The position numbers were made by a program, and so were the translations under genes. The notes under the pieces are model-generated. The model made no database searches. It had not been told where the DNA came from and saw only the letters and a program-made list of their open reading frames with translations. 64,000 bases of DNA from Primulina eburnea (Eukaryota; Streptophyta; Magnoliopsida; Lamiales; Gesneriaceae), in NCBI RefSeq assembly GCF_022965805.1, contig NC_133116.1, forward strand, positions 4,154,001 to 4,218,000. The letters run 5' to 3'. Shown piece by piece: positions 49,312-61,302 of the stretch; the stretch's first letter is position 1; each line of letters starts with the position of its first letter.

Positions 49312-50150
49312 TTTGAAATCAAGTAAGGATAATATATTCAATGTTCACTCAATATATAACAACTACGAGAGAAATCACAATCGTCCTTCCCCCTCACTGG
49401 ACCGAAGAAATATAATTTTTTATTTTAAAAATAAATATTAAAATCGAAATTTATTTAATTCTATTTTCAAATTATATATATTCTAACTAAAATAACTGAA
49501 AAATTCAAAATTTAATTAATCTAATAATTTTATTAGTATTTTTTTAGATTATACATTTTATAAAATAACATTTATTCTATAAAAAAAAAAAAAACTTAAC
49601 CAAAACGTTACTATATTGTATTTTAAAACACACTTTAATTACTCATTTAATAATTGTGTAAATCTAACCGAAATAACTGAATCGTTTTAAAACATAATCG
49701 AATCAAAATAAAACAGTCAAGATTATCGTCAAAATGTTGCAGACAATTTGACAAACTCAAGTGTGACAGCAACAAACTCAAGATTGGTAAATTAGTTTCA
49801 ATGGTGAAATGATAAGATGACAGCAAGTTTCAACAAATATAGATCGACTCAGCAGCAAAAGAACATTTGAATGCAACTGAAATTTGGTAAAAGAAAAAAA
49901 AAACAATAATTTCACATAGCCTCACAAAGAATATAATATGTCAAAAAGACACTAAACACTAACAATTCCATTAAATCTGCTCATTCCCATTCGATGGGGA
50001 GGTTTTGAACTTCAAACTTTTATGTAACAAATAATAATATTGGAGAGTGGTATTATAGCACTTACTTCCTTCTATGCCGGTAGTTTGAGTTTAATATGTA
50101 TATGATCTCTGAAAGAAAACTCTCCACAACTTTCTGTTTTCTCAGGTATC

Positions 50151-53100
50151 TTATGAACTCGTCTTCGAGTACCATAGCTTCTTCTGGCAAATCAAGAGCT
50201 TTTCCTTTTCAACGCCATATTCCGTGTCTTCTTTACGACAACTCCATCTCACTCCTTTAGCTATCGTAGCGACAGCATCCACGAAATAGCTGGACTCCCG
50301 GATGATTGCATACCCGTTTGGCCGGAGTATGCGATCCATCTCTAACATAACGTACTTCATTTCACATCTGCCAAAAAATATAGTGTCAAAAGAACTATTA
50401 ATGGAAAAGAATGACAACAGTGGGTCATTGACCATAATTTCCTCAAATATTTAAAATCAAGTTCACAAGCTCAGGACATAATTCAAGCATTTACTCAATA
50501 AAGCTTGATAATAATGTCTGCGCTAAAATACACCAAGCTCAAATTTAACTTGACTTCAAAGTACTTCATTCTTTGAGCAAACAAATTCGAGATCGGTCTT
50601 CAGTATATAAATTAGTGTAGAATTTGACTCGATTCGATTTGTTTGTACACATAAGTGGGAAAATAACACCTTTAACTAGGGCCATGGTGCCTGATATTAA
50701 ACACATCTTTGTCAGAGTGTTATCCACGAGAACTTCATCCAAAAAACATAGTCGAGGAGGGGAGCAGAGCTTCACCTGTGACTTTCAGAAGTGAAAAGGC
50801 CGTCCAAATGAAGGAGATCATATGTTCGAGGATATGTTGAAAAAGCCTCGCACCTAAAAATGATGTCAAATATATCAACATCATCTGAAAATCAGACAAT
50901 TTCAATAGATAAATGTTGATGCATTTTCAGGTAAAAAATGTATCACCAGTCGTGATAGGTTCCTATGAGGCCCCTATCATACACCGTAGCTAGTGTATTT
51001 AGGGCATAGGATGAGACGACATTCATAACCCACGAAGGAGCGTCATTCAGGGCAGCAGCAAGACCTCCATACATCGTGTTCATATCCATGATGTTTCGTA
51101 TCTTGTCAGTTCCAATTGCAGGGAGCAACTTCTTGTAGTGTTTTACTCGTGATTTCCATTTACTATTATCGTGATTGAAAGCACCGTCACTGCCACCTCG
51201 AACATCAGAAACACGCTCAGGAGCCGTATGCAATCGTTCGGGCCACTTGGGAAGGGATTTTAATGCTACTTTCTTGTACTTTGGGTTAGGAACAACAACA
51301 CAAGGTCGAATTGGAGTGTACCATGCTGAATCTGGTTCAGTACCATCATCACACTTCGGAGGATAATTGTCGGGTGCCTCAAGCTTTTTGTAGCAGCTAT
51401 TGTCGGATGATTTCTGCCAAACGGCAATATCATCTTTCTTCTTGTATAATTTGAAACACATTGAGGATAGTAATTCCTGCAACTTTTCATAATTTGATTT
51501 CTGCTCTTCAATAGTTGTATTCCATCCTCTCCAATGATTCTCATAGTTTACAGGGGGCCCAGAAAGTACCCAAAAGCCACCAGGCCGGAGAACACGGTGT
51601 ATCTCTAGAAGGTAAATTCCACCTGAGAAGGATACCAGTGTCTGGTAAATTATAGATTCTAATATTCCGACTCAAGGCCTTGGTATAAATGAATTGAAAC
51701 ACTTGCACTGACATTTGGATGTCTTTTTACTAAAAGTAATTAGAAGATATTTCAATTGGTTTTTACAGAATGATTTAAACTAGCTGAATAGCTTTTCACA
51801 AGAAATGATTTGAAACCAAGCGTGCAACACATGGTAAAGGTAATTACCGAATTCAGTCCATGGAATAAGGCATCTTGAGCAATGTGCCATGTCAAAAGAG
51901 TTTGACGGGAACGGTAGCCGTTGTGTAGAAATGATGCCTAAGATTGCTGGTATCCCACGTTCCAAAGCAAACTGAACTTGAGCTTCATGATTATCTCTTG
52001 GGGCGAGAGATAATGCTAGAACCCCACGATCGAGCAAATCACCTCCCCAACTTGCAACCTGAACATTTATGATAATAAAATACTGATGATTTTGTACAGG
52101 GAGTAAAATCTGTGCATGAACTATAGAAAGTAAACTCACCCCACACCCTGTATCAATAGCCGTACGAATTGTCCCATCTTTTATTCCTGGAATCAGATCT
52201 TGCATCAAATCAACATAAGGACCGACACCATTAGGGAACATAGTTCCGCCACCAGGAAAGAGGAACTTTTCCCCTTCTTTCTTCAGCCAATGCTGATTCG
52301 ATTTCTGTCTGTTAATCCAGTCGTATGGAACATTCCTAAAAAAATTGGATTTTTTTTATGTTAATGACAAACCATGAGAACAACAAGTACATTTCGTCAA
52401 ATCAAATAATTTTTCCTGAAGAGGATGCTTATTACCTGTACCAGCATTCATCTCTGCTCTTTGGCCATCTGATAGGTGACTTGTAACCATCAGGTGGGGC
52501 AACCAAGCATTCTTTCCTTTCAAACAATGGAGGGCAATGGCGCTCGAGAAAAGAAAACCTGTGACGACTGTACTTATTCCACCTCTGTAGTAATATCATA
52601 AATTGTTTGGTTAGGCAATACGGACTACAGGAAATAAAACTTGCAGTGACCGGTACTACAGACATATGCAATATTTATTTATGTTTTCTCAAAAACTTCT
52701 GATTTTCCGAAAGCAAAAATAACCAGTTTCACTTCATTTTCAATTTTCTCTAGTCTAAACATATTTTCATTTCGTTTTACATTTTCGTATAGTCATTATT
52801 TCAATATAACTTTAACCCAAAAAAACTGAAGAATTGTACAATAGTCTAACCCAATAAGTTATAATGTTATATTAAAAATTTCTAAATATTCTCACAAACG
52901 ATTATAAAAATAAATAACTCAATATATTCTTATATCTCATTAAGTAGAAGAACCAATAATTAATCATATTTCCCAATTCATTTTCTGGAAACAGATTTTT
53001 GGAACATTTCCTAAAAACAACCCAAACATTACCATAGGGTTCCCCATTAATCATAGTGGTCTGTGTCTGACCATTTGGTGTCAAAACATACATCAGATTC

Positions 53101-53411
53101 TAACAGTAAAGCCACGAAATAAATATAATTTTAAGAAATACCTTTGGATCTGTGCACGGCGTGTAATCTTGAAAATCTGAAGGGCATTCAGGAAATGTTA
53201 CAGCTTTTATCTGGAGAGGGCCTGTTTTCGTTTCCTTTGAAGCTCCACCTGCTTTATCCACTGCCTGACTTAAATAAATGTCCCTTTGTGAACAAAAGAG
53301 CCTGCCCAGGTAGAATGAAAGCGCGCATAGCGCAACAAGCATTATCGCCATGGGAACCGTCCTGCATGTTTTATGAGGATGGGTAGTTGGTTTTCCTTCT
53401 TTAATCTTCAT
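50151..53411 (-). CDS. ERD3: PMT21/ERD3-like probable S-adenosylmethionine-dependent methyltransferase (Golgi)
   Basis: Seven minus-strand exons join in phase to 598 residues: 53411-53142, 52584-52436, 52335-52140, 52058-51848, 51622-50947, 50853-50776 and 50367-50151. A short basic cytosolic tail is followed by one membrane span ([20 protein letters not shown]), giving a type II topology. The luminal part is the plant DUF248/QUASIMODO-type methyltransferase: [35 protein letters not shown], the SAM-binding motif [47 protein letters not shown], then [27 protein letters not shown] and [15 protein letters not shown]. Members are thought to methylate pectin or other wall polysaccharides in the Golgi. 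Arabidopsis ERD3 was found as dehydration-responsive. Length matches ERD3 (about 600). A leader intron of 1.7 kb is likely (donor at 55158, acceptor at 53433). Confidence 0.95.
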
Positions 53412-55430
53412 AGTATCAGAACACTATGTAATCTGCATAAACACACAAGACAAAAGTCTGGATGAAAAGGCATACAGCCATCCTTAAAAAAATGGAAAAA
53501 AAAAAAAACTGCATCCAGTAAACGTACCATAAGACTAGAAATAAAATGTTAAGCGACGAGAAGACTCAAGTAAGTATAAGAAACAAAGTAAGTAGCAAGA
53601 GAACGCAGTATATGATATGATCTGCCAACCCAAATTTAATCAGATATTACCAATAGCCAGTACTCAGAAACAGATTATAATACCATTCAAGCTAAATGTG
53701 TACAAGAAACAACATCCAAGTTCAAAAAGACGTGGAATTTAACCACATCTAGTAGCAAAAACAAGCCATCATGTCTGACTTGGAATATCTGAGAGCATTT
53801 TGGGACACATAACACCATATAGGTCAAGAAGGCCTTTATATTTTCACATGATGTTGGTCCCTACATTAACTTCAAAGAGAGGGACGAATAATGTATCCTT
53901 AGGCTTAGTTTGGGAGTTGGTATTTAGAAATAAAATAATGGAATGGAATAGAAAGGAAAGGAAATTTAAAAACTGACTATTTGGAAGATTTTAATGGAAG
54001 GAAAAAAAAGGAAAATGTGTTACATAGATTTAGAGTAAAATTTTCCTTCCAAATATGGGTGAAAATGGAGGAAAAAGTTAAAAAAAAAAATTCTCTCGTC
54101 TTTTACTTCTCTTCTTTTATTTGAGAGTAAGTAGTTTCATGATCTGGATCCCCACCCGTCGGGCCATAGTTTTTATTTTTATTGGAAACTAAATTTATTA
54201 ATGAAAAAATAAAAATGCAAGAAAAAGTTATACTTCTGATCCATCTATAGAAATTCAGATAGATGACTTAATCAAAATATGTAATCCCCATACAAATATC
54301 AGGCCCCGGTCTTAATAAAATTTAGCAATCTTGGTGAAGGGGGACTTAATGGTAAAAAGATGAGGGTAAATGGAATCCAATCTCACCAAACTGTGGCCAT
54401 GCAAAAGCAACCAAAAGTGGGATAAAAAGCAAAAGCATAATTGAAACACACAGAGGAAAAACATCAAAAGGCAACCAAGATTTTTTTTAACATGTATCTA
54501 AAATACAAAGGGAACCGACAAAACTAGCATTTTCTTTATAGAGTTGGACTGAAACTTGTGGCCATTTCCCACTTCAGATATGTAAACAAAAATATATAAT
54601 TTTACAGAAAGAAAAAAGGTGTCATTAGCCAATCAAGAGGTTTCCCTATCGATTAGTCTACAGAATATATTCTGCAAGAAGAAGAAAATTCAACACTCAA
54701 CAAGGGAAAGCAAACAAATTCTAGAGTTTCAGTGATGAAATAATTATGTTGAGAAATTTCAGATCAGAAATTAAACATTTAAAATGAAATGCATACGAGA
54801 AATTTAAACCATTTTTACTGCTCTGTTCGCCCACATTGCATAAAGCCTCAATCTTTACACATCTTTTGCTTTAAGTAGCCTAAGATTTAAGAAAATGGGG
54901 AAGAATCTGTCATACTCAGATCTCATTAACATTAAAAATGCAGTAAGCAGAGAACAACCGCAAAAACGAAGATAGAAGAATCACAAAATAGTTCAACAAA
55001 CGGGAAAAGATAAACTGAAAAATTGAGATCTAAATATATAGAACAAGAACTCGACGCAGACGAAAAAAATCTAATCTTTTTGGGCATAAACAAAATTGAC
55101 TGAAGATTTAGTGACATGATTCAAGAAACAAAGAGCGAGAGAAAGGACAGAAAATCACCTTCAGCAAAGAATGTGAATAGAAATACAAAATTTTCACACT
55201 CTTCTTGATGAAAACCAATACGAATAACTCAATTATTTTTCCATACAATGCTCTGATCTCTCAAGAAATCGAAAACCCACTTCAAAAATTTATTCGGAAA
55301 GGCCTGAAAAGAGATCGTGAAGGAAATTCAAGAAGAATTAAAAACAGAGTTCTCTCCCATTGAATAAAAAAAAAATCGACAAGAGAGAGACTTCGAAGAT
55401 GATAAGGAGGAAATTGGATTTTTTTTATAT
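53412..55430 (-). other. Leader exon, leader intron and promoter of the PMT21-like gene
   Basis: A clean acceptor (tttatgcag at 53433) precedes the last 21 bases before the ATG, and a CTGAAG|gtgatt donor lies at 55158. The intron contains a purine-rich stretch at 53900-54110 ('aatggaatagaaaggaaagg') that may be an old insertion. No coding frame is supported. Confidence 0.5.
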
Positions 55431-55804
55431 TGAAACTCTGACAAAAATGCCGCTACATGTACATACGCATGTATACGTACACATACATCGTAAACAATAA
55501 TCATCATCCTGATTTTCACGTTATACACATTCATTTCAAGAACCAATTTTGCCGACATGATTAAGTTACATCGAATAGATTAAAGTTCGACCAATTTAAG
55601 ATTTTTGCAAATTTGATCGACTCGATTGTCAATTATTTTTTTTTTAATATTTTTAATAATTCTTAAGATACATTATAGTTCTTATAAATAAATAATAAGC
55701 GAAAATTAAATTATGTATTAAATTATCGTTAAACGATGTAATCGTACTCTACAAGAAGAAAATCATTATCTTTCTCTTTATAAAAGTTTCTCCTATTAAA
55801 TTTA

Positions 55805-55985
55805 GTCAAAAATTTGTACGAGACGGTCTCATGAGTCGTATTTTATGATACGAATTTCTTATTTTGGTCATCTATGAAAAAATATTATTTTTATGTTATG
55901 AACATTATTTTTTATTGTGAATATCGATAAGATTGACCCGTCACACGTATTAAAATTCGCGAGATCATCTGACAAAAAACCTACT
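55805..55985. mobile_element. GTCTCAC-type MITE, diverged
   Basis: Contains 'gtacgagacggtctcatgag', 'tattgtgaatatcgataaga' and 'ttgacccgtcacacg'. The right end is degraded. Confidence 0.75.
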
Positions 55986-56349
55986 CTTGAATCTATCGTG
56001 AAAACGGTCCAATGTAGTGTCAAAATGTAAAATAAGAAAAAGGAGTAATTTGATCACCGACGAAAGTAAGTAGCTTGACAGTGTGAAACGCTGTTTTATT
56101 CTTTGCTTGGCCTCTCTCTCTCTCTTTCTTAATCGATCAGTAAAAAAAATTGACTTCATATTTGTCATTTACTTTCCTTTTCTTTCTTTTTTCCACGGAG
56201 AAATTTATAAAAAAAGAAGAAAAAAATAATGATTTCCACTCCTTTTGTCATTTACTTTCGAGTCATTTAAGAATTTAATTCATTAAATTGATAGATTTGG
56301 AATTTACTTTTCAATTATTTCTACTCTGGAATGTTCTTCATACATATCA

Positions 56350-56508
56350 TCGTCTCTTGTGAGACGGTCTTACGAATTTTTACTCGTGAACTGGTCAATA
56401 TATTATATTTATATTTATACTAAAAAGTAATATTTTTTATGAGTGATCAAGTAAAATATATATCTCACAAAATGGACAAATGAAACCGTTTCACAAAAGT
56501 TCTTGTGT
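56350..56508. mobile_element. GTCTCAC-type MITE, diverged
   Basis: Contains 'tcttgtgagacggtcttacg' on the left and 'atctcacaaaatgg', 'aaaccgtttcac' on the right. The core is partly deleted. Confidence 0.7.
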
Positions 56509-56744
56509 ATACTAAATCGTTGACCGCTTGTCATTTAATAAATTCCCAGATTCAAATTTAGATTTTATTCCATCAATCTATGAGTCTATTTGGAGAGTCA
56601 CGAGGCAAGTTTTGATAGAACAACGATGTATCTTTATTAATAAGAATTAGGATGAAGAATAGCAATCGAATGGTAATATGGTGAACAACGGGAAAAACGA
56701 TAGAATCATGAACCTCAATGAATTTTAAGAATAATTCGACGTTA

Positions 56745-56880
56745 CTGTTATGGGGGACGGTTTCACGGGTCGTATTTTATGAGACAGATCTCTTATTTGG
56801 GTCATCCATGGAAAAATCGGTATGGTTGACCCGTCTCACATAAAAAGATTCGTGAGACTGTCTCACCAGAGACTTACTCA
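56745..56880. mobile_element. GTCTCAC-type MITE with core deletion
   Basis: 'acggtttcacgggtcgtatt' and 'gagactgtctcaccagagac' flank a shortened core ('tatggttgacccgtctcac'). Confidence 0.75.
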
Positions 56881-59093
56881 AAAAATATATATCGACTCGA
56901 GTTGATATAGGTTGAACTATATATATAATCGATTAGCAATATTAACTAATGTCATCTTCAGGTTTCAAAGCAACTAAATATTTTAGTTATTCTTTCACCA
57001 TTAGCAATAACAACAGTTGGCTTCGGACATGCTACCAACAAATATTCAGTCAAAATTAGTTGGCCAAAAATTTTGAACGTGATAATTTGGTAGTGTTTAA
57101 TTAATGCTACAACTATATTTCATTATATAATAATTATAAGTGGAGATCTTCTTATATTAAATGAGGACACTTTGTTTGGTGAGAAATTACTGTCAAGAAT
57201 ATATAATATTTGGATATTTCATTTTTACTACTTTAAAAGCTACATTTTCTGGACTAGCTACTTTAATTTCTTAATTGTTATCTTGAGAAATTGATATTTT
57301 TAGTCTTTAATTTGTATTTATTTTATTTTTTTGTTTCGTTAATGATGAATGAATTTGTATTTAATTTTGGAACTTTCATATTTCTCTATTTGGTCTTGTT
57401 ACGGTGAATTTTTATTTATATTTTAGTCTTGTAAATTTTGTTTGTCCTTTAAATTGTATTGTTTTTCATTGTTGGTCTTTTTTTTTTTACCAGAAGATAC
57501 GATGAATGAAATCAGGTAAGAAAATGGCCAAAAATTTAAAAAATATAAGTTACATGACTAAAAATACAAATTTATCGTTAACAATACTAAAATTGAAATA
57601 AAATACAAATTAAAAGATCAAAAAAAAAATTCGGAAAAATAATGATGTTCATTGTTTGACAAATAATTTTCGAAAATGACATAATATATAGGTGTAAGAA
57701 ATTTTAATTTCTATATAGTTTGAAAGGGAATAAAACATAATCTATTGAATCGAATTGGAATGTTTCAATTATTTCTGATATATATTTGGAATTTAGCTTT
57801 TCAGTTGCATCTCGTGTGTGAAACGACCACGAAGGATGGCTGGGCAATAGCCAAGGACCCACCTTGGGAGGTCCCTAATTATTTTTATAAAATTAATATA
57901 ATACACATATAACTTTAGTTAATTACATAAAAATTATATAAAAAAATAAAGTAATTGAGAATAAATTTCCATGAAAATACGCACGGTAATAAATGTTAGG
58001 AAAATTTTCATAATTATTTAATTTGTCGATAACGAATAAAGTTTGATGAAAAATTGCGTCTGTTCTTAATCGAATTTTTAGATCAAGAAGAATAATGTTG
58101 GTTTGTTGGATTCTGATTTGATTTAGTCCCCTAAAAATTCAGAATATCTTCATTGTATCCTGAAAAAAAAAAAATACATATCCCTGTAACTGAAGAGATG
58201 GAGAAAACATATTTTAAAAGAATGTACTGCAAACGTGTCTTGGAGTTCATCCACAAATTATTTATATTTGAATTAAATTTCTCAACAATAAATTAATATC
58301 TTCTTATTTTTCCAATTAATTCAGGGTTTCACAAATTTTTCATTTTCAATTCTTCATTGTATGCAATTCTGACGCACAATTAAGTATTTAGTTCTCTCAT
58401 TTTCTTTTATACTTGTTTGAATGAGGTCTAATTTTAAATTAAATTGAGAGAAACGAGATTAAAGTTATAAATTAAAAGAAGCATTTCCAAGTTACAATTA
58501 TTGAAATATTATTGGAGATATTTTGTATGCTATCATAATTGAAGACTTTGCTTCAAAAAATGTCAGAAGAGTACGAATTAAATAATATTAGTTGTTGAAT
58601 AAGTTATTTTGAGAAATTATGTAAAAATTTCTTTTTTTTAATAAGTGGTTTCATTAATTTCATATTTATGATTTACTTTGATTATAATATTAAATTATTG
58701 TATTTATATTTGAAATTTGAAATTTGAAATTAATGCAAGATGGTCGTCATGTTCGCATTTCGATTTAGCTATCTTATTTAGATTCGATTTCTTACTTAAT
58801 CGTAAGAAGAATATTACGTCGAGACACCCACTTTGTCCCTGTGTAACATTATGTCCGTGATTTCTATCTCCCTCCGAGTAAGGCATGTGCAAGTCCATGT
58901 GACGGTGAAGACTTCTGCGTCCATCAGTCGTTTTCGGATCACTATAGATCGTCATGCCATATTATGAAGTATTATGAACACTGAACACGAGAAGTAGTTT
59001 TTTTTTTTTTAAAAAATAAAAGTGTAATATTAATATCATATAAGCGTAAAATTTGAAGAAAATGTTGGTACGCGTTGCGTGCTTGTATAATAC
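56881..59093. other. AT-rich gene-free spacer
   Basis: No gene, RNA gene or clear transposon is seen. The only structured piece is a Helitron-like palindrome 'tacgcgttgcgtgcttgtat' at about 59070. Confidence 0.5.
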
Positions 59094-59342
59094 TCTATAC
59101 TATATTATTAAGTACGAAGACATTATAATAACTACCTAGATAGAACACCAATTTTTTTTTTTTCAATTTTACCCTTATGTGATACTAATATTATACTTTT
59201 GTTTTTTTTTTTAAATTTCAACACACACTTTATTTTTATTTTTTTTATTTCAACTATTCAAATATCAATTTAGTCCCTCCATAATTTGTCAAATTTCACT
59301 TTAGTTTATCGATAATGATAAAAAAAATTGTACACACGTAAT
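59094..59342 (+). mobile_element. Helitron-like element, 3' end lost
   Basis: Starts TCTATACTATATTATTAAG and follows the 4087-4471 element in its interior, up to 'ttgtacacacgtaattgata', where the terminal hairpin is missing and an AT tract begins. Confidence 0.55.
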
Positions 59343-59369
59343 TGATATATATATATATATATATATATA

Positions 59370-59535
59370 GTTTTGATATGCTGCACACCAACCATGCACA
59401 CCTATGTGAGCATCCATGATGTGTCACTTACCCATTGGATGTGATAAAATATAGAAAGATTGCACATCCAATGGATGAGTGACACCTCATCGGTACTTAC
59501 ATAGGTGTGCACGGTAGGTGTACAGCATATCAACA

Positions 59536-59536
<1 letters not shown>
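59370..59536. mobile_element. Foldback MITE inside a TA tract
   Basis: Arms of about 75 bp ('gttttgatatgctgcacacc' ... 'cacttacccattggatgtg' against 'cacatccaatggatgagtg' ... 'gtacagcatatcaacac') are inverted copies. (TA)n runs on both sides (59345-59369, 59538-59600) suggest insertion at TA, as for Stowaway/Mariner-type elements. Confidence 0.85.

Positions 59537-59537
<1 letters not shown>

Positions 59538-59600
<63 letters not shown>
59538..59600. repeat. (AT)n microsatellite
   Basis: AT dinucleotides flanking the foldback MITE. Confidence 0.95.
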
Positions 59601-59601
<1 letters not shown>

Positions 59602-59778
59602 AGGACATCTTTCCATACACATTAACCAACAAAATGGGTGGACTTTTTCCGGCATCAGATACTCGATCCGATCGGGTCTTGTAGTTTTAAAACATGTTGG
59701 GTTCAAGTTTAACCCGTAGCCGAATTATTAATTTCAGGTTGGTATCGAGTTTTTTTCCCTGAGTATCAGGTACTCTAA

Positions 59779-60176
59779 TCTATACTATTATATTAAGTAT
59801 GATGCCCTAATAATAACCGCTCTATGAGGACACCAACTTTCTTTCCTGTTTTACCATTTTTAATTTTTTATATTTACTATTTTATTATAGTTGAGCCTCT
59901 AATAATAACCGCTCTATGAGGACACCAACTTTCTTTCCTATTTTACACTTTCTCATTTTTTATATTATATTTTTTCTTAACAAATAATATTATATTCACC
60001 GTAGTAAGGAAACTGCTCATGTAAAAAATAATATTATTTCTTCTCCAAACTAGCCACCGTGAAAAATAAACTATCTTCTTTATGTTGTGACGTCATTATG
60101 TTGTAATATCATGAATATTTAATATATTAGCCAAATATATTCAGGACACACGCAATGTGTGTGTCACGGTTACTAG
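59779..60176 (+). mobile_element. Helitron, non-autonomous (398 bp)
   Basis: Begins A|TCTATACTATTATATTAAG and ends with hairpin acacacgcaatgtgtgtgt, then cacggttaCTAG|T. A 50-bp block, 'taataaccgctctatgagga' with 'caccaactttctttcct', occurs twice inside (about 59811 and 59903). Confidence 0.85.
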
Positions 60177-60691
60177 TTTTTATTATTTTTTAACATTTTT
60201 AACTTAGTCCCCAGGAACTTATTAATAATTAAATATTATGTATTTAATTATTTTCTTAAAAAAAAGGATACCCGATTGAATATTGACCATATTAAATTTA
60301 TTACCCACTTTTTATCATATGTGTTATTGTTGTTTTCATGAAACTGATGACATTTTTTTTATGCCTAAAATTTTGGGTATCTGAAATTCAGGTAGTAATT
60401 TATTTTGGATACCCAATCCGAAAAAATCCGAACCCGAGAACTCCGACCCAATGCCGCTGCTAGTTTGAAGCTCATTGTTCGATTATTGAAGGACATTTTT
60501 ATACCATAAGAGCCTATTTACATTTATGTTTGGAGCTATTCCGTTACACACAGCTCAGTAGAAGAACAGGATTGCATAATCCAATTTTATCACATAACTA
60601 CTCAATGGTTTGAGATAAATTACACTGTGTTATTCTGGTTGTATTTTTTTACGTAATGTTCACGTGATCATATGAATGAGCTCACTCCGAC

Positions 60692-60845
60692 GTATGACAA
60701 AAATTTGTGTGAGACGATCTCACGGGTCATATCTGTGAGACGGATCTTTTATTTGGGTCACCCATGCAAAAGTATTATTTTTTATTGTGAATATGAGTAT
60801 GGTTGATCCGTCTCACAGATTATGATCCGTGAGAGACGTATTATA
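60692..60845. mobile_element. GTCTCAC-type MITE
   Basis: 'tgtgtgagacgatctcacgg' on the left and 'gatccgtctcacagattatg', 'tccgtgagag' on the right. The core is slightly shortened and the right end clipped. Confidence 0.85.
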
Positions 60846-61302
60846 GGACGAGTCATGTTCAATGCCAAAACTTAATAATTTATCCACAAATTGAGTGACT
60901 ATTATGAAAATTGTTATGCATAAAATAACTAATGTGATTAATATTTTCACTAAAAACTCAATGCGTCAAAATTGATCCGTCAACGAAAAAACATGTGAAA
61001 AAAATATTTCACTTAATTAATTTAATTACGTGACCAAGGCATAAATCTATTATATTATTAGAAAGAAAGAAAAAATTTGGGAAAACTCATATGAAATTAT
61101 TTCACAAGTCAATTCTACAAAACATATATCTTATTCGACCAAATTCATAAAAAAAATTATTTTTAATCACAAACGTATTACGTGCAGTTTCAAATCCGGT
61201 TGTCTACGGCGAGGACACCACTTGGAAACGACACATTGGTTGCTGTCGCAGGAAGCAGCGCCGCATTTAATAGTGGCAACTGCACATTATACACGGATAG
61301 TG

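Noticed and set aside
59402..59632. Minus-strand ORF with Ile-Tyr repeat
   Set aside because: It reads through a TA microsatellite and a foldback MITE; no protein family.
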